Origin: Triparma columacea
Lineage: Eukaryota > Sar > Bolidophyceae > Parmales > Triparmaceae
Length of the DNA: 42,902 nucleotides
Assembly (NCBI GenBank): GCA_030267965.1
Contig: BRYA01000866.1
Location: forward strand, 1 to 42,902
Reading direction: 5' to 3'
Position 1 is the stretch's first letter, and each line of letters starts with the position of its first letter. Shown piece after piece: positions 19,636 through 30,700 of this stretch. Made by a program: the position numbers and the translations under genes. A model generated the notes under the pieces. That model saw only the letters and a program-made list of their open reading frames with translations, had not been told where the DNA came from and did not search any database.

Positions 19636-20962
19636 ATGTCATTCGATTGCGAGGTCTGTCTCTCTCCTCACTATAACCCCTCCGTAGTATCACCCAATTC
19701 TATCGATGTCATGATATTGGTCCAAAATATGATCACTGAACTTGGCTCTTTGGGGAAGTTGGACAATCAGCTCATTACACCAACGTCATACCCTGGTTTG
19801 ATGGAGGATATATGGAATGACGTTGTCAACATTCGCTTGACAGGCTTCACGAGTGAGAGAGGAGGAAAGGAACTTCCAGGAAAGGAACTTCCATTGAAGG
19901 CCAAGATGTATGCTTATTATATGAGTGATGAGGAAGTGGAGAAGGATGGGGTTGGAGATGGGGAGGACGGAGGTACGTTCAAGTTTGAGAGTGCCATAGG
20001 GTTGCCGTCCGGTAGCCCTCCAATTCTCCTCTCTTCTTAGCTAACCCCATCGACCCTCACACCCCGCCCACACAGATACCCACTCCATAACAACCCTCCC
20101 CCATTCTTCCCTCTCTGGCTTATGGGAGTCTCTCCACTACTCCACCCCTCTCCAGTCCCGGCTTCTCTCCTACGCTGAGGTGTCCCTCAAGGCGTCTACC
20201 CTTGGTGTGAACCCCAACATCTGCTCCTTCAACCGTGTCGTCCTCCTCCACGGTCCCCCCGGGACTGGCAAGACCACTCTGGCAAGAGGTCTGGCCCACA
20301 AAATGGCAGTGAGGTTCGGGTCGGCGTACTCGCGTAGCCAGCTCGTGGAGATCCACTCGCACTCCCTTTTCTCCAAGTGGTTCAGCGAGAGCGGTAAGAA
20401 GATCACGCAGCTCTTTGACCGCGTAGAGGAGGAGTGCGAGGGCGGGGAGGCCCTCGTCGCCGTCCTGATAGACGAGGTCGAGAGCCTCGCCGGTACCCGA
20501 ACGTGCGGCGCCGGGGAGCCCAGCGACGGCCTCCGTGCTGTGAACGCCATCCTAACGGGCCTAGACAGGCTGAGGAGGTACCCGAACTGCATGGTCGTTA
20601 CCACGAGCAACATGATGGGGGAGGGTGGGATCGACGATGCGTTCCTCAGCAGGTGCGACCTTAAGGTATTCGTAGGAGGCATGGGGGAGGAGGCGAGATA
20701 CGGGGTTTTGAGGGAGGGGATACTGGAGATGATGAGGGTGGGGGTTGTGGGGGACGCAGACGTACCAGAATACCAAGAGGCTAAAGGGAAAGGCACGAAC
20801 CTGGAAGCGCTGGCGGGGGAAACGGAGGGGGCGGAAGGAAGAGAACTGAGGAAAGTGGCGATGCTAGGAATGGTGGAGGCGGGAGCGGGGGAGACGGGGA
20901 CTGGGCTAGAGGCGTTTGTGGAATTTATGAGACTAGGATGGAGAAGAAGGACAGAAGGTTGA
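19636..20962 (+). CDS. PCH2: TRIP13/PCH2 AAA+ ATPase (HORMA remodeller)
   Basis: Exon 1 19636-19972 and exon 2 20076-20962 around a 103-nt intron (GTACGT donor, TAGCTAAC branch, CACACAG acceptor; G+AT phase). Total 407 aa; human TRIP13 is 432. The spliced frame reads LPHSSLSGLWESLHYSTPLQ, matching the GLWESLxYD block just before the ATPase core, so the join is well supported. Then come Walker A GPPGTGKTT (about residue 172), IHSHSLFSKWFSESGK (highly conserved in the family), Walker B VLIDEVESLAG (about 241), EPSDGLRAVNAILTGLD, sensor TTSN and an SRCDLKVF segment. In the family it is a hexameric enzyme that unfolds HORMA-domain proteins (Mad2, Hop1/HORMAD) in the spindle checkpoint and meiosis. 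The N-terminal HORMA-adaptor region is present but diverged. Confidence 0.93.
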
Positions 20963-21278
20963 GTGAACGAGACAACGCAAGGTGAGCCAACCCCCGTCTC
21001 ACTCCCCGGAATTTCGGGCTGTTAATGTATCTTGGAAACGCCTCGCTAGAACTCTTGCAGTCTCCTAATCAATGAGCTGAGGGAGCACGACGGGCAAAAG
21101 AAATCACCTTACCGTGCAGGGCTTTTATTCACCATTAGATGAGCCTTTCTCGAAAAGCTTTGATTCTAAAGGTAGCCAGCTTCTGCGACAAGTCATCTAA
21201 CCCCAATCTCGCCGCAACCCAGCGATGGACATCACCACCACACACAATATATATTCATATTCTTTGCTACAACAATTA
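20963..21278. other. Intergenic, convergent 3' ends of TRIP13 and metallophosphoesterase
   Basis: This 316-bp spacer separates the stop codons of two convergent genes. It is moderately AT-rich and holds no frame with recognisable content; presumably both 3' UTRs lie here. Confidence 0.4.
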
Positions 21279-22920
21279 CTACCCTTTTTTACCCTCCTTC
21301 TCTCCCCTCCATTGCCTGATGTTAACAATCAGACAGCTCAAGCACGCCAAGGGCACAGCGGCGTAGGAGAACCACGAGAAAAACTGCCCCACTCTCAAAC
21401 CTGTGTCGCCCTCTGGTTCTCTATCAAACTCATCATTGTCCGTCGTCAGCTCAATTATCGCAATTTCCGGCCTGCTGAACAGCCGGACCCTGGGACCCCA
21501 ACCCACCACACCGTCACTAACGTACATCCAACCCCTCCCCACCCCTCCAGCCTCCTTGCGTTTCGTCTCAAAGAGCCCAGACGCACCGTCGAAGGAGAAC
21601 ATGAAGAAGTGGAAGGGAAAGACATGGCCGCCATGTGTATGCCCGCTGAGCATGACATCGACCCCGCTGTCAACGTTCTTCTGGAAATTTCTAGGGGTGT
21701 GGCTGAGCAGGACGACGGGGCCGCCCAGCCCGTCAGCGCCGCTAGAGTTACGGAGCCCCGTCATGGTCCCAGAGATGTCGGGGAGGGCAATGCCGGAACC
21801 GTAGGTCCCCTGGTTCCTCATTCTTTCACCGCCCTCGTCAGCGATTCCCACGAAGCTCACGTTACCTACGCACCCATCGACTCTCTCGACGAAGTGAACA
21901 AAATGATCATTCTCCACGTTCCGAATTCCGAACTTTGCCGCCGCCTCCCTCCAACCTTCGATTCCTACTATGTTCTCGTGGTTTCCGCTCGTCCAGAGCA
22001 CCTCCACTCCCGCCACTTCCGCTCTGAAGTCCTTGTACGGTTGTAGATTCTCGTCTATCCAACCCCCCTCCACGTACTTCTCATCCCCGAGATCGCCGAC
22101 GAGGGCGATCGCATCAATTCCCTCGTCCTTACAGACGCCAAGGGCACGAGTGCTATCGGACTTTGACACGAGGGGGCCAACGTGCACGTCGGAAAGCAGG
22201 CAAATCTTGTATCCTGATAGGCAGGGTTCGAGGTTCCTCACAGGGAGCACCATTCGAGTTACGGTTGGAGTGGAATAACTTAGGATCGCTGATTGTATTA
22301 AAAATATTACGGACATAGTCCATGCTGCGAGGGCCTTGTTTTTCTTTCCAGGCTTCCTCCCTGCTGCCTCGCCAATTCTGCAAGGGTTAGGAGAGAGAGG
22401 ATAGGTTAGATTATCGCACGTCCACCACGCGTCAACCATTGCCTACTTACCTGAACACGACATCCACAGCATAAACAGCCACCAAAACCATGACCCATGC
22501 CCCAAAGGTGTTATAAAATAATACGCAGAAGAGGTTGGCGCTGGATCCGCGGGGCCACGACCTCGCTCCAGAACCTGCTATGAAGCTCAGGAGGAAAATT
22601 GCGGCGTAAACACACGTGGGGGTGTCTGTCTTGACACCCACCAAAGGAAGAGTCATGGTATGGGAGGGAGAGATGAGAGGGGACACCATGACGCCGTGGA
22701 TGTAGAATAGAATCGCCTTGAATAGCCAGAGCACGAGGGGAAGTGCCAAGACGACTATGCCAATCATCGGATCAGCAGCAATCATAACTATGATAGACAA
22801 GACAACCCACAAGCCAGCAGCCAAACACACTATGTTTCGCGTGAATTTATTTCTTTTCTCCGATATATGGTTAACTTCGCCCTTGGACGACGTTTCGCCG
22901 AACTCGTCGGCGATATGCAT
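21279..22920 (-). CDS. Multi-pass membrane calcineurin-like metallophosphoesterase (TMPPE-like)
   Basis: Exon 1 22920-22451 and exon 2 22377-21279 around a 73-nt intron (GTAAGTAGG donor; CCTAAC branch only about 10 nt before the TTGCAG acceptor; AG+A phase). Total 522 aa. Residues 1-155 hold four hydrophobic helices (e.g. GLWVVLSIIVMIAADPMIGI, CVYAAIFLLSFIAG, AWVMVLVAVYAVDVVF), and another lies near 175-193. The catalytic domain has all metal-binding motifs: LLSDVHVG (DxH), VGDLGDE (GDxxD), GNHE, LLSHTP and GHTHGGH. A further hydrophobic segment (WFSYAAVPLACLSCLIV) is near the C-terminus. The order of membrane helices then phosphoesterase matches vertebrate TMPPE and bacterial YaeI-type enzymes. 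The substrate is unknown. Without the splice the catalytic half would lack its membrane domain. Confidence 0.87.
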
Positions 22921-23230
22921 GCCAAGACTAAAGAATTTTCAATTAATTGCCGAGTTAAGTTTTCAATGACAAAAATCTTGCGAAAGAATGACAAGATGAA
23001 TGCATGATATTACATTGGTGCATGCGAAGAAGCTGGCTTAGTCCTTCCTGGGTCTCGGTATTGATTCCCTGGACCGCATTCGTGTAGTATCGGACTTGAA
23101 AACTAAAAAAAAAAGGTATGGAACGTCCACAAATGAAACATAATGGCACATTTATTCCGCTCAAAGTACTTGGAGGAAATAGAGTACATTTTTCCCTCTT
23201 CACTTGACCCGACAACCAATTACTTGTTTC
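22921..23230. other. Intergenic, 5' of metallophosphoesterase gene
   Basis: This 310-bp spacer lies between the Cys-rich gene's stop and the metallophosphoesterase start, both on the minus strand. A T-rich run then TTTTCAAG (minus strand near 23095-23110) could be a splice acceptor for a 5'-UTR exon, but nothing else supports it. The 86-codon frame at 22955-23215 has no domain and I do not call it. Confidence 0.35.
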
Positions 23231-23870
23231 CTACACGACGCCTCCTCCCATCTCGTTCTCCTTCTTCATCTGTTCATGGGGTTTCTTCCTCATTTTCTTC
23301 CTTCCCAGGAAAGCTCCGCCCACGGCAAGGACGGCGGCAGCTCCAATGATAACCCCGCCCTCCCCGGAGAGCGTCTTTACGGTTGGCATGACGGCTGCGG
23401 CTTGGTTTCCCACTTGCGGACACCAAGCCTCCTGACATGAAGAGTCATAAACATCGTTGCAAGCGTTCTCAGCAATGTTCGGGGAAAGCCAGCCTTGTCC
23501 GAAGACGTGTCCTGGTGGTGATTTGAAGAGTCCATGTTAGGAGGCTTTATGTCAGCTTCAACTGTGAGGAAGGTTCTCAACAACCCGGGGAAGGTTCTCA
23601 ACATCCCACCTCAACAAAAGAAATCTCTCAAAGAACCGCCCGTCTCGGGTACTCACCATCAATGCAGTAGGCGGGCGTGCCGTTGTCCCTCATAATCCAC
23701 CAGCATTCGTTGCCGGCGTGCTGCTGGTTACAATTCATTCCAGTTTCGCCCTTCCCGATTTTGCCATGCCTATTTTTCAGATAGAAACCATCGTTGGCGT
23801 AGCAGCGAGCTGTCCACCAGCCCTTCTTTGTGGTACCCTTTGGGCAATCACTTGAGAAGAATCCTCCCAT
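23231..23870 (-). CDS. Small Cys-rich protein with C-terminal membrane helix, unknown function
   Basis: Exon 1 23870-23657 and exon 2 23511-23231 around a 145-nt intron (GTGAGTACC donor, CTCCTAAC branch, CACCAG acceptor; G+GA phase). Total 164 aa. The first 105 residues hold eight cysteines (about positions 9, 23, 47, 56, 69, 90, 98, 103), Trp pairs (GWWTARC, ECWWIM) and a DGGHVFGQGW segment. A Gly/Ala helix (GGVIIGAAAVLAVGGAFLG, about 125-142) follows, then a Lys-rich tail (RKKMRKKP). There is no N-terminal signal peptide, so the topology would be that of a tail-inserted or atypically translocated protein. I do not recognise the family. The even cysteine count suggests disulphides or metal binding. 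It is divergent from DNAAF6 with 184 bp between starts. Confidence 0.68.
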
Positions 23871-24054
23871 GTTACTGAATCACGAACTGTCTCAGAATGA
23901 TTTCCTGGATTTCACCTTGCTGGGCGCTTGGGAAGACCCTTGCTCCCTTCCTCGACTTGAGATTCCAAATTTTTTTTATTTCTAAACTCCCCAAGGTTAT
24001 CCTCGGCCTATTTGACATTAACCACTCCCAAACGTTCAAATCCTCTGTCTAACT

Positions 24055-24722
24055 ATGAGCGGATATGAGGACATCACCGCGCTGTCCAATATGCTTCGGG
24101 AGACAAGTACAAATCAAGAGGAGGAGTCGGAAGTCTTCTCGCAGGCCAAGGCATTTGCTGGTCCTTCGTCTGATATTGCTCCTAAACCAACCCGTCCTGT
24201 CGCTGGAAAGGAGAAGAAGAAGGAGAACAACGACGGCGACATTTGGGCTGTGGATGAAGTCCCTGATGAGGAGGTGAGCGAACCCTAACCCTAACCCTAA
24301 CCCTTCCCCCTTCCCTCACTTCTCACCATCCCTCCCCCCACCCACCCCCTCAACTACCCCACCCCTACTAGGGTCTCAAACTGGCAAATACCTCTGAGTT
24401 AGACTCTCGGGCTGTTCCTCAGCACGAGATTTATCACAAGCAGGATGTAGATTCGTCAGATGTTTACCTTGGACTTTCAGACAAGACCCCTGGAAGCGCG
24501 GACTGCACGCACCTGGTCATCAAGGCGCACTTCCCCTCCCATAAACTATCTGATATTGACCTGGACGTAACGAAGAACACCCTTACGGCAATGTCGGACG
24601 ACTACAAGCTCAAGTTGTACCTTCCTCAGCCCGTGGACCCTGACAAGGGTTCTGCGAAGTTCGATTCGAAAACTGGGATTCTTGCGGTGGAGGTGCCGGT
24701 GCTGGAGAAAGAATGGGACTAG
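24055..24722 (+). CDS. DNAAF6: PIH1D3/DNAAF6-like axonemal dynein assembly factor
   Basis: Exon 1 24055-24273 and exon 2 24372-24722 around a 98-nt intron (GTGAGCG donor, CTACTAG acceptor, phase 0). Total 189 aa; human DNAAF6 is 214. The start reads MSGYEDITALSNMLRE, followed by a GDIWAVDEVPDEE segment that matches the EDIWxxEEIPE motif of PIH1D3. Exon 2 has RAVPQHEIYHKQDVDSSDVY then LGLSDKTPGS, corresponding to the PEYEIxxxQxVGTEDxFLGLS block, and a CS-like beta domain ending VEVPVLEKEWD. In the family this protein works with HSP90 and R2TP-like complexes to preassemble outer and inner dynein arms in the cytoplasm, so the organism should make a motile flagellum at some stage. It is convergent with the giant gene (62 bp apart). 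Confidence 0.88.
24281..24303 (+). repeat. Interstitial telomere-like repeat inside DNAAF6 intron
   Basis: Just after the GTGAGCG donor the intron reads AACCCTAACCCTAACCCTT, nearly three telomere C-strand units. The orientation is sense, so each unit also offers a CTAAC branch motif. Confidence 0.85.
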
Positions 24723-24784
24723 AAAACGCAATTCACATAATCACACGCTATACACGTTATTCTATTTCTTACAACACCTTGTCC

Positions 24785-27700
24785 CTACTGGCCCCCGAAG
24801 TCATGGTCATCGCCTTGTTCGTGGCCAATATTGATGCTCCTTACGCTCTCCGCAACGGTCCTGACGAAAGCCTTTACGTCCCTCTTGTACCTTTGGAAGG
24901 CGTGAGTTCTCCAATACTCCTCCTCATCTTGCTTGGCCTCTTCCTCTCTGATCTGTGCGATGAACTCTGCCATTTCCATCCTGACCTCGCTAGCGGCGAC
25001 CCTACCCTTGTGGCCGCGGTTGACCCTCTGGATGGTGATAGCTGATGCGTTCATCAAGGCATTCATAGCCTCAAGCTCCGCCTTCTTCCTGGCCCACCTC
25101 CTCGCTGCCTTCCTGCCCAGGTGGCCCCGGTAGACCCTCGCGAGGACGATGGCCGCGGCCTTCTCCATCTTCTCCTGTCGCATCTTGTCGTACAGCTTCT
25201 TTGCCGCCTCCGCGCTCTCCTTCTGCTGCCGAAGCTTCTTCCTTTCCTCTCCCTCCTTGGCCTTGACCATAGCCTTGCTCAGGTCCCTCGACCTTGCCGC
25301 TGCGTTCCTCTCCTCCTCCATCATCTTCCTTCTCTCCGCAGTTATGTGCTTCTTCTTGCCCTCGGCGTGCTCGGCGCCAATGTTATTCTTCGCACCCTCC
25401 CAAGAAACCTTCTCCCTCCGTACCATCTTCATGGCCCTGAAGTACATGAAAGTAAGGCAGAACAGGCCAAACTTCATCGTCTGCTCTGTTTCGTTCAAAA
25501 GGTGTTCCCTGTCGCTTCCCTCCTTCACCGCCTTTTCCTTCTTTGTCCTTATCTTGCTTGCAACCTCGATTGGCACGAGCTTCTCCCACGGAGTGCCCTG
25601 GTCGTCATCCTCCTTCTTATCTTCCTCTTCGCCCCCGCCCGATCCTCCGCCGCCCAAACCTTCCGCACCCTCTTTCTTCTTCCTTTCTGCCTCCTCCTTG
25701 ATTGCGGTCGCTTTGCGCGTCTCCGTTCCTGGCTTTATGAAGCCGTCCTTCTTCAAGCTTGGAACGTACCCAGCGACGACCTGCTTGCTTTCCCTCTCGC
25801 CGAAGTACCAGCCCTCGAGCATCCACTCAAGGATATCGTCAACGACGTCTGAGGCAGTCGTGATGGCCACGAGCTTGTTGTGCTCCCTCTCCAGTGCCCT
25901 CCTAGCATTCCCCGTCCACAGCAGTGTGCTGTATCCGTGTAGAACTTTTACCTCCATAAATTCCTTCCTCGTGGCGTAAGAGTCGTGGAGCTCTTTGTCG
26001 ATGCCGTTCAGCTTCATTCTCCTCTCGAGCTCCCTGCTCTCCCACATCAACTCATGCACCAAGTCCTCCCTCTTGAACCTGGTGCTCCCGCCCCTCTGGG
26101 CGCTCAATGCCACCTGGCTGTCCAAGATTAACATCTCTGGATGCTTCCTGATGTAGTTTAACTCGTCTGCAAGCTGTTCTTTCCTCTTCATGACTTCAGC
26201 GACGTCAAGATTGGAAACCCACTTACACGGGTTAGCCCTGCAAGCGAGGCATCCGCCGAACCCAAGAGCTTCGAGCTCTTGCGCCTTGGCGATCTCGGTC
26301 GGCGTCTTGTTCTCCATCAGAATTCGTTTCTTTGCAACCTTGACATCCTCTTTGGCCCGATTTGCTCTCATCTGCGCTCTCCTCTCCCTCCTCCTCGTCT
26401 CCGCGTTCCGGACCCTTGTTTCCTCGTCCTCGTCGCTGTCCTCGTCGTCGGTGTGTCCAGGGGCATCACTGTCGCTGCTGTCCTCAACGAGGAACTTGCT
26501 TGCCCTTTCCCTTTCGTAAATCTGCTCCCTCAGCAGCCTGTCGAGCTCCCTCTCCAGCTCAAGCCTCAGTACAGTGGTGGGAAACCTCTGTGGGGCGACG
26601 TGGAGCACCGCAGAGTCCATAAAAGGGTTCCTGAAGCTAATTGTCTTGTCTAGCTCCTTCAAGACGGTCCTCGTTCGGGCGTCAATGTCAACTTCGAGAC
26701 TGTCCCCCTTAATGTCGCTCCTGATTGCAACCCAATCCATTCCATGCGTTTCTTTTAACCTCCTCTCGCGCTCCTTGATCGCCTGCATGCCTTCAATGTA
26801 CTCCTTGTAGTCACCGTTGTAATTCTTAAGAAGCTTCCAGCACCTCTCCTCGTCGTTACTTTTGAGGTTTTCGCCGTTTTTGGCGGACCAAATCTTCAAG
26901 ATCTCGTCCCTTGTGTACATACAGACCCACTTTCCGAGAGGTTTGTCGTTCTGCGTGCTACGCTTGGTTTTCGAGGCCTGCTTCACCAAGTTACTGAAGC
27001 CTCCCCCTCCCCCCTCCAAGAGTTTGCCGATCTTGTCCATCTTCTGCATATCTGCCTGACCGGCCTCTTGCATCTCTTCCTCGGTGAGCTCGATCAAATT
27101 GCTGTCTCCCCTGTGCCTGTCGAGACCCTGCGCGTCGCTTTTTACCCTGCCTACCCAAGCGGAGGGGTTCAAAATCTTATCGATAGTCACCCATTCCCTT
27201 TCTGTCGGTGTCCACGTCTTCTCAAACTTTGCCCTCACCTCAGCGGCCAGGTGGGGGTCGAAGCCTGAGCTGAGCATTTCTGCTTTCCTCTTCATCATCT
27301 CCGCGTCGTCGTGGTACTTGTTTAGCAACTTTTTTACAATCACCTCTCTCCTCTGCAGCTTGCTGAAGCTGCATTCGTTAATGCGGTCGATCTCACTCTT
27401 GTCGATTCTAAACTGCTCGATCGCAGCGTTGTACTTGCGTTTCTTTGCCTTAGCACCCCGTGACTCCCTCGCCCGGTCCTCCTCCTCCTCCTTAATCTTC
27501 AGCCATTCCCATTTGACCTCGTTCCTGATCCTGTCGAGCATGCTCCACTGCCGCTCTTCGAGCGTCAGAGCCTTGAAGCCCTCCCTCTGGTAAAGCCGTC
27601 GGACCTCTTCCGCAGGAGTTAGGCTGCTGGTGATCATTTCCTTCACGGCACTGATGGCCTGCCACCTGCTCGAGGCGGTGCCTGACGACAGGTTAAGGGG

Positions 27701-30700
27701 GGCATTGAGCTTCAAGGCGACCTCGGTTGCCCTCCCAGGGCCCAATACACTCGCGGTGGCTGAGGGGATTATCTGTCTGATCTTTTCCATGGCAACCTTC
27801 AAGCTCTCCTTCTCCTTCAACCTAGCCCTTCTCATCTCCGCCATGTGCTCTAGGCCCTCCTTAATGTCCTTCTTCTCTTGCGTCCTTGTCGCGAAAAGCT
27901 TGCACCAATGAGAAAATTCAACCTCTAAAACCTTGATCTCCCTGAAAACGTCGTTCCTCTCCTCTTCCGTCATCTCCATGATCTCGTCGTCCTCCGCCAG
28001 CTCGTTGTTGCACATCTCGATGTCGCTTTCACACCTGCTACTTTCGCTCTCAGCTTCCTCAATCAAGCCTTGACATACGGCGATCTTCCTCTCGGCAAGC
28101 CTCATGCTCGTCCAGAGCTCGTTCAACTCATTGCTGCACTCGGTCAACCTCGTCTGCTTCTTCATACTCGACTCGAATTCCCTAATCAAGACATTCTCCG
28201 CGTCCTCGCCCAATGTTCCAGTAACCTGGATGCTGTACTTGGATGCCGCAGCAGCTCCAATGACGACTTGGAATGTGCCTGCCTCAACGGGGATCTTTCG
28301 AGGCTTGTGATGGATGACAATCCTTCCAAGTGCGTCGGGGGTGTTCAAAATTTGAAGGTCGTAGGGCGCGTAGCCCAACGGTTGCGGAGCTGCTAGGCCT
28401 TTCTTGCCATCTGCCGGGTTCTCCTTATCCTCGTCACTCGGGATCCTGTAAAGTTGCACTGCAAGCCTGCCGAGCCTGTACCCTCGGGGGCCGAAGACGC
28501 CCTGGAACACAACTGATACCGTCAGATCTAGCATCTTATCCTTTCCGGAGGGAGAGATGACGAACTTGTGGCTTCTCGACTGCCTAGACTCAAGGGAGCA
28601 TTCAAGTTCCGAAAGCAGCTCTTCGGTTTTACCCGATGTTACGAGCACCTTCATTCCGCGCCTAACCTGGGCGTAGTCGATCTTTCCCAGCTCGTCTAAA
28701 TTTTTAACAACCTTGCAATCCGCCTCCTTGGTAGACTTCATCCACCCGGCCTTCTTGGGGTGACCGGTGACAGCCGCCAGACGATCTATGGATGGTATTT
28801 CCTCTTTTGTTATTTCTTCCGGCAGCCTGTAATACTGGTACATAGCCGGGTGATGAATGTGGTCGTCGTGGGTGACTGGGTTGAAATTGATGGTCTGGGA
28901 CTTCTTCCCGACTGCAGCCGGATGGACAACGAACCAGCTTCCAAACACTTTGTGGGAGTTGTCTTCATCCGAGGAGTCGCTTCCTTTGCTTGTGTCGCCT
29001 CTCTTCTTCTCATCTTTGCTATCTTCGTCGATGTCGCTGTCGTTCGCATTGAACGTCTCGCCACCGCCTCCGTCGCCTCCGCCTCCATCTCCCCCAGGAG
29101 TGCCACTGCTTCCGCCCCGGCCGCCGGCCCTCCCCATGTTTCTCATCATTCCTGCCAGGTTGCCCTTGTTGGCTTCGGCACCAAATTTCTTGCCCTCCTT
29201 GAGCTGCTTGTTGACTAGCGATATTCCTTGAAGGGCCTCCCTCGAAGCTTCCCCAAGCCTCGTCTCGGAGTCATCGCAGTGGTACTTGTCCATCAAAAAT
29301 TTCGCGTACCTCTCATCGTCTGTTTCTAGGTCACCCATATCTTCCTTGTATATCTCCCTGAGACTAATGTCGTCAAATGGGCACTTCCACTCTTCGTGCC
29401 CTTCCTCCTCCCACACTCTCCTGGCGTCCTCGTACTTATCGCCCATCTTTGGCGCAGCTTTCTTTTGAGCGTTCATTAGCTTGGGCTTGTTGGGATCGAC
29501 TTGGGGTGTCGACACTGTAAAAAGATGAGGGTTCAGAAGCTTGTCCAACTTCGTCCAGTCTCTTTGCTCCTCGGTCTGCTCAGTTGAGGGTAGGCTCCTC
29601 ACTTCTCCTGCCCTCCTCTCCTTCAGGAGTACGTTGAGCTTTCGTTCGGCGGCCCTTGCCTGCTCGGGGGAAAGTTTCTTGCCCCTTCCTTCGTCCTTGA
29701 GGTCCTGCGAATTCATGTCGGCATTCTTGAAAAACTGCTCCCCCTCCTCGTGAGTGAACTTAGTTAGAAGCTGGTGGGCACGAACTTCTAGCGGGGTGTA
29801 GAGAAAAGGAAGAGCAAGCTGAATTTGGGGCGGGAGGGAAAGCAGGCGCTTGATGTCGTGGGCCTCAAACTTAATGCTGTAATCAGGGTCAAACTTCATC
29901 TCCTCTGCCTCGACCTCTGAAACGTGACTGTACTTCTCCGGGTTGAGAATGACGTCCATGGAAACCCACATCTTTTCCTCCTTGGTTCTGTCCTCTCCAT
30001 TCTTTAGCCTTACTTCGTCGACCAGGCTGCCCTTTTTCTTCATTGCCTCCTTAGTCCTCGCCTTCCTCTCCTCAGTACCTTCGTCGAGAATAACGGCGTT
30101 GTTCTCGTTCTTCATTTGCTCCTCGAATTCCATCGCGATAGACTTTGACATAGCAATTGACCATCCCCTCGTCAGTTCCTGCGTGACAGCCTTGAGCTGC
30201 GAAGAGAAAGGAACGGCCGAGTGGGGGGTGCGTTAGTGCTCAAGGTCGTCGTGTTGTATAGAATGATATTGTGTTGTATAGAATGATGTTTCTTCGTTTC
30301 TCGTCGTCCATTCTCACCTCCTCGATCTCCTCCATGACCGTCTTGATATCTTTGTCGCACTTATAGATGCCACCCTTGACGTCGGTGAGAGTGTTCTTAA
30401 ATTCGTGCAGGACCCGATTCAAAGTCGACTGCTCGCGCTCTAAGTGCTCCCTGATGTCGACAGCCAGCATCCTCTGCATGACGCCTTTCTGCCACACGTC
30501 AGTGTCAACAAATTTTCCCTTGTGGCGCCTGACCTTCTTGAGCTCTATCGTGACAACCTTAAGGCGTTGCTGCGACTGCTGCAATATTTTCTCAATTTCG
30601 TCCCTCTCGTTCGCGTAGTTGTCTTTGGTGACGCGGAACACAGCCAAGTTCGATTTCATCTTGTCCTCCCTGATTTTCAGGGTCTTAACCATGTCCCTCG

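Noticed and set aside
22955..23215. 86-codon minus-strand frame between the Cys-rich and metallophosphoesterase genes
   Set aside because: It has no motif, and a T-rich run plus possible acceptor in the middle suggests UTR or intron sequence rather than protein coding.
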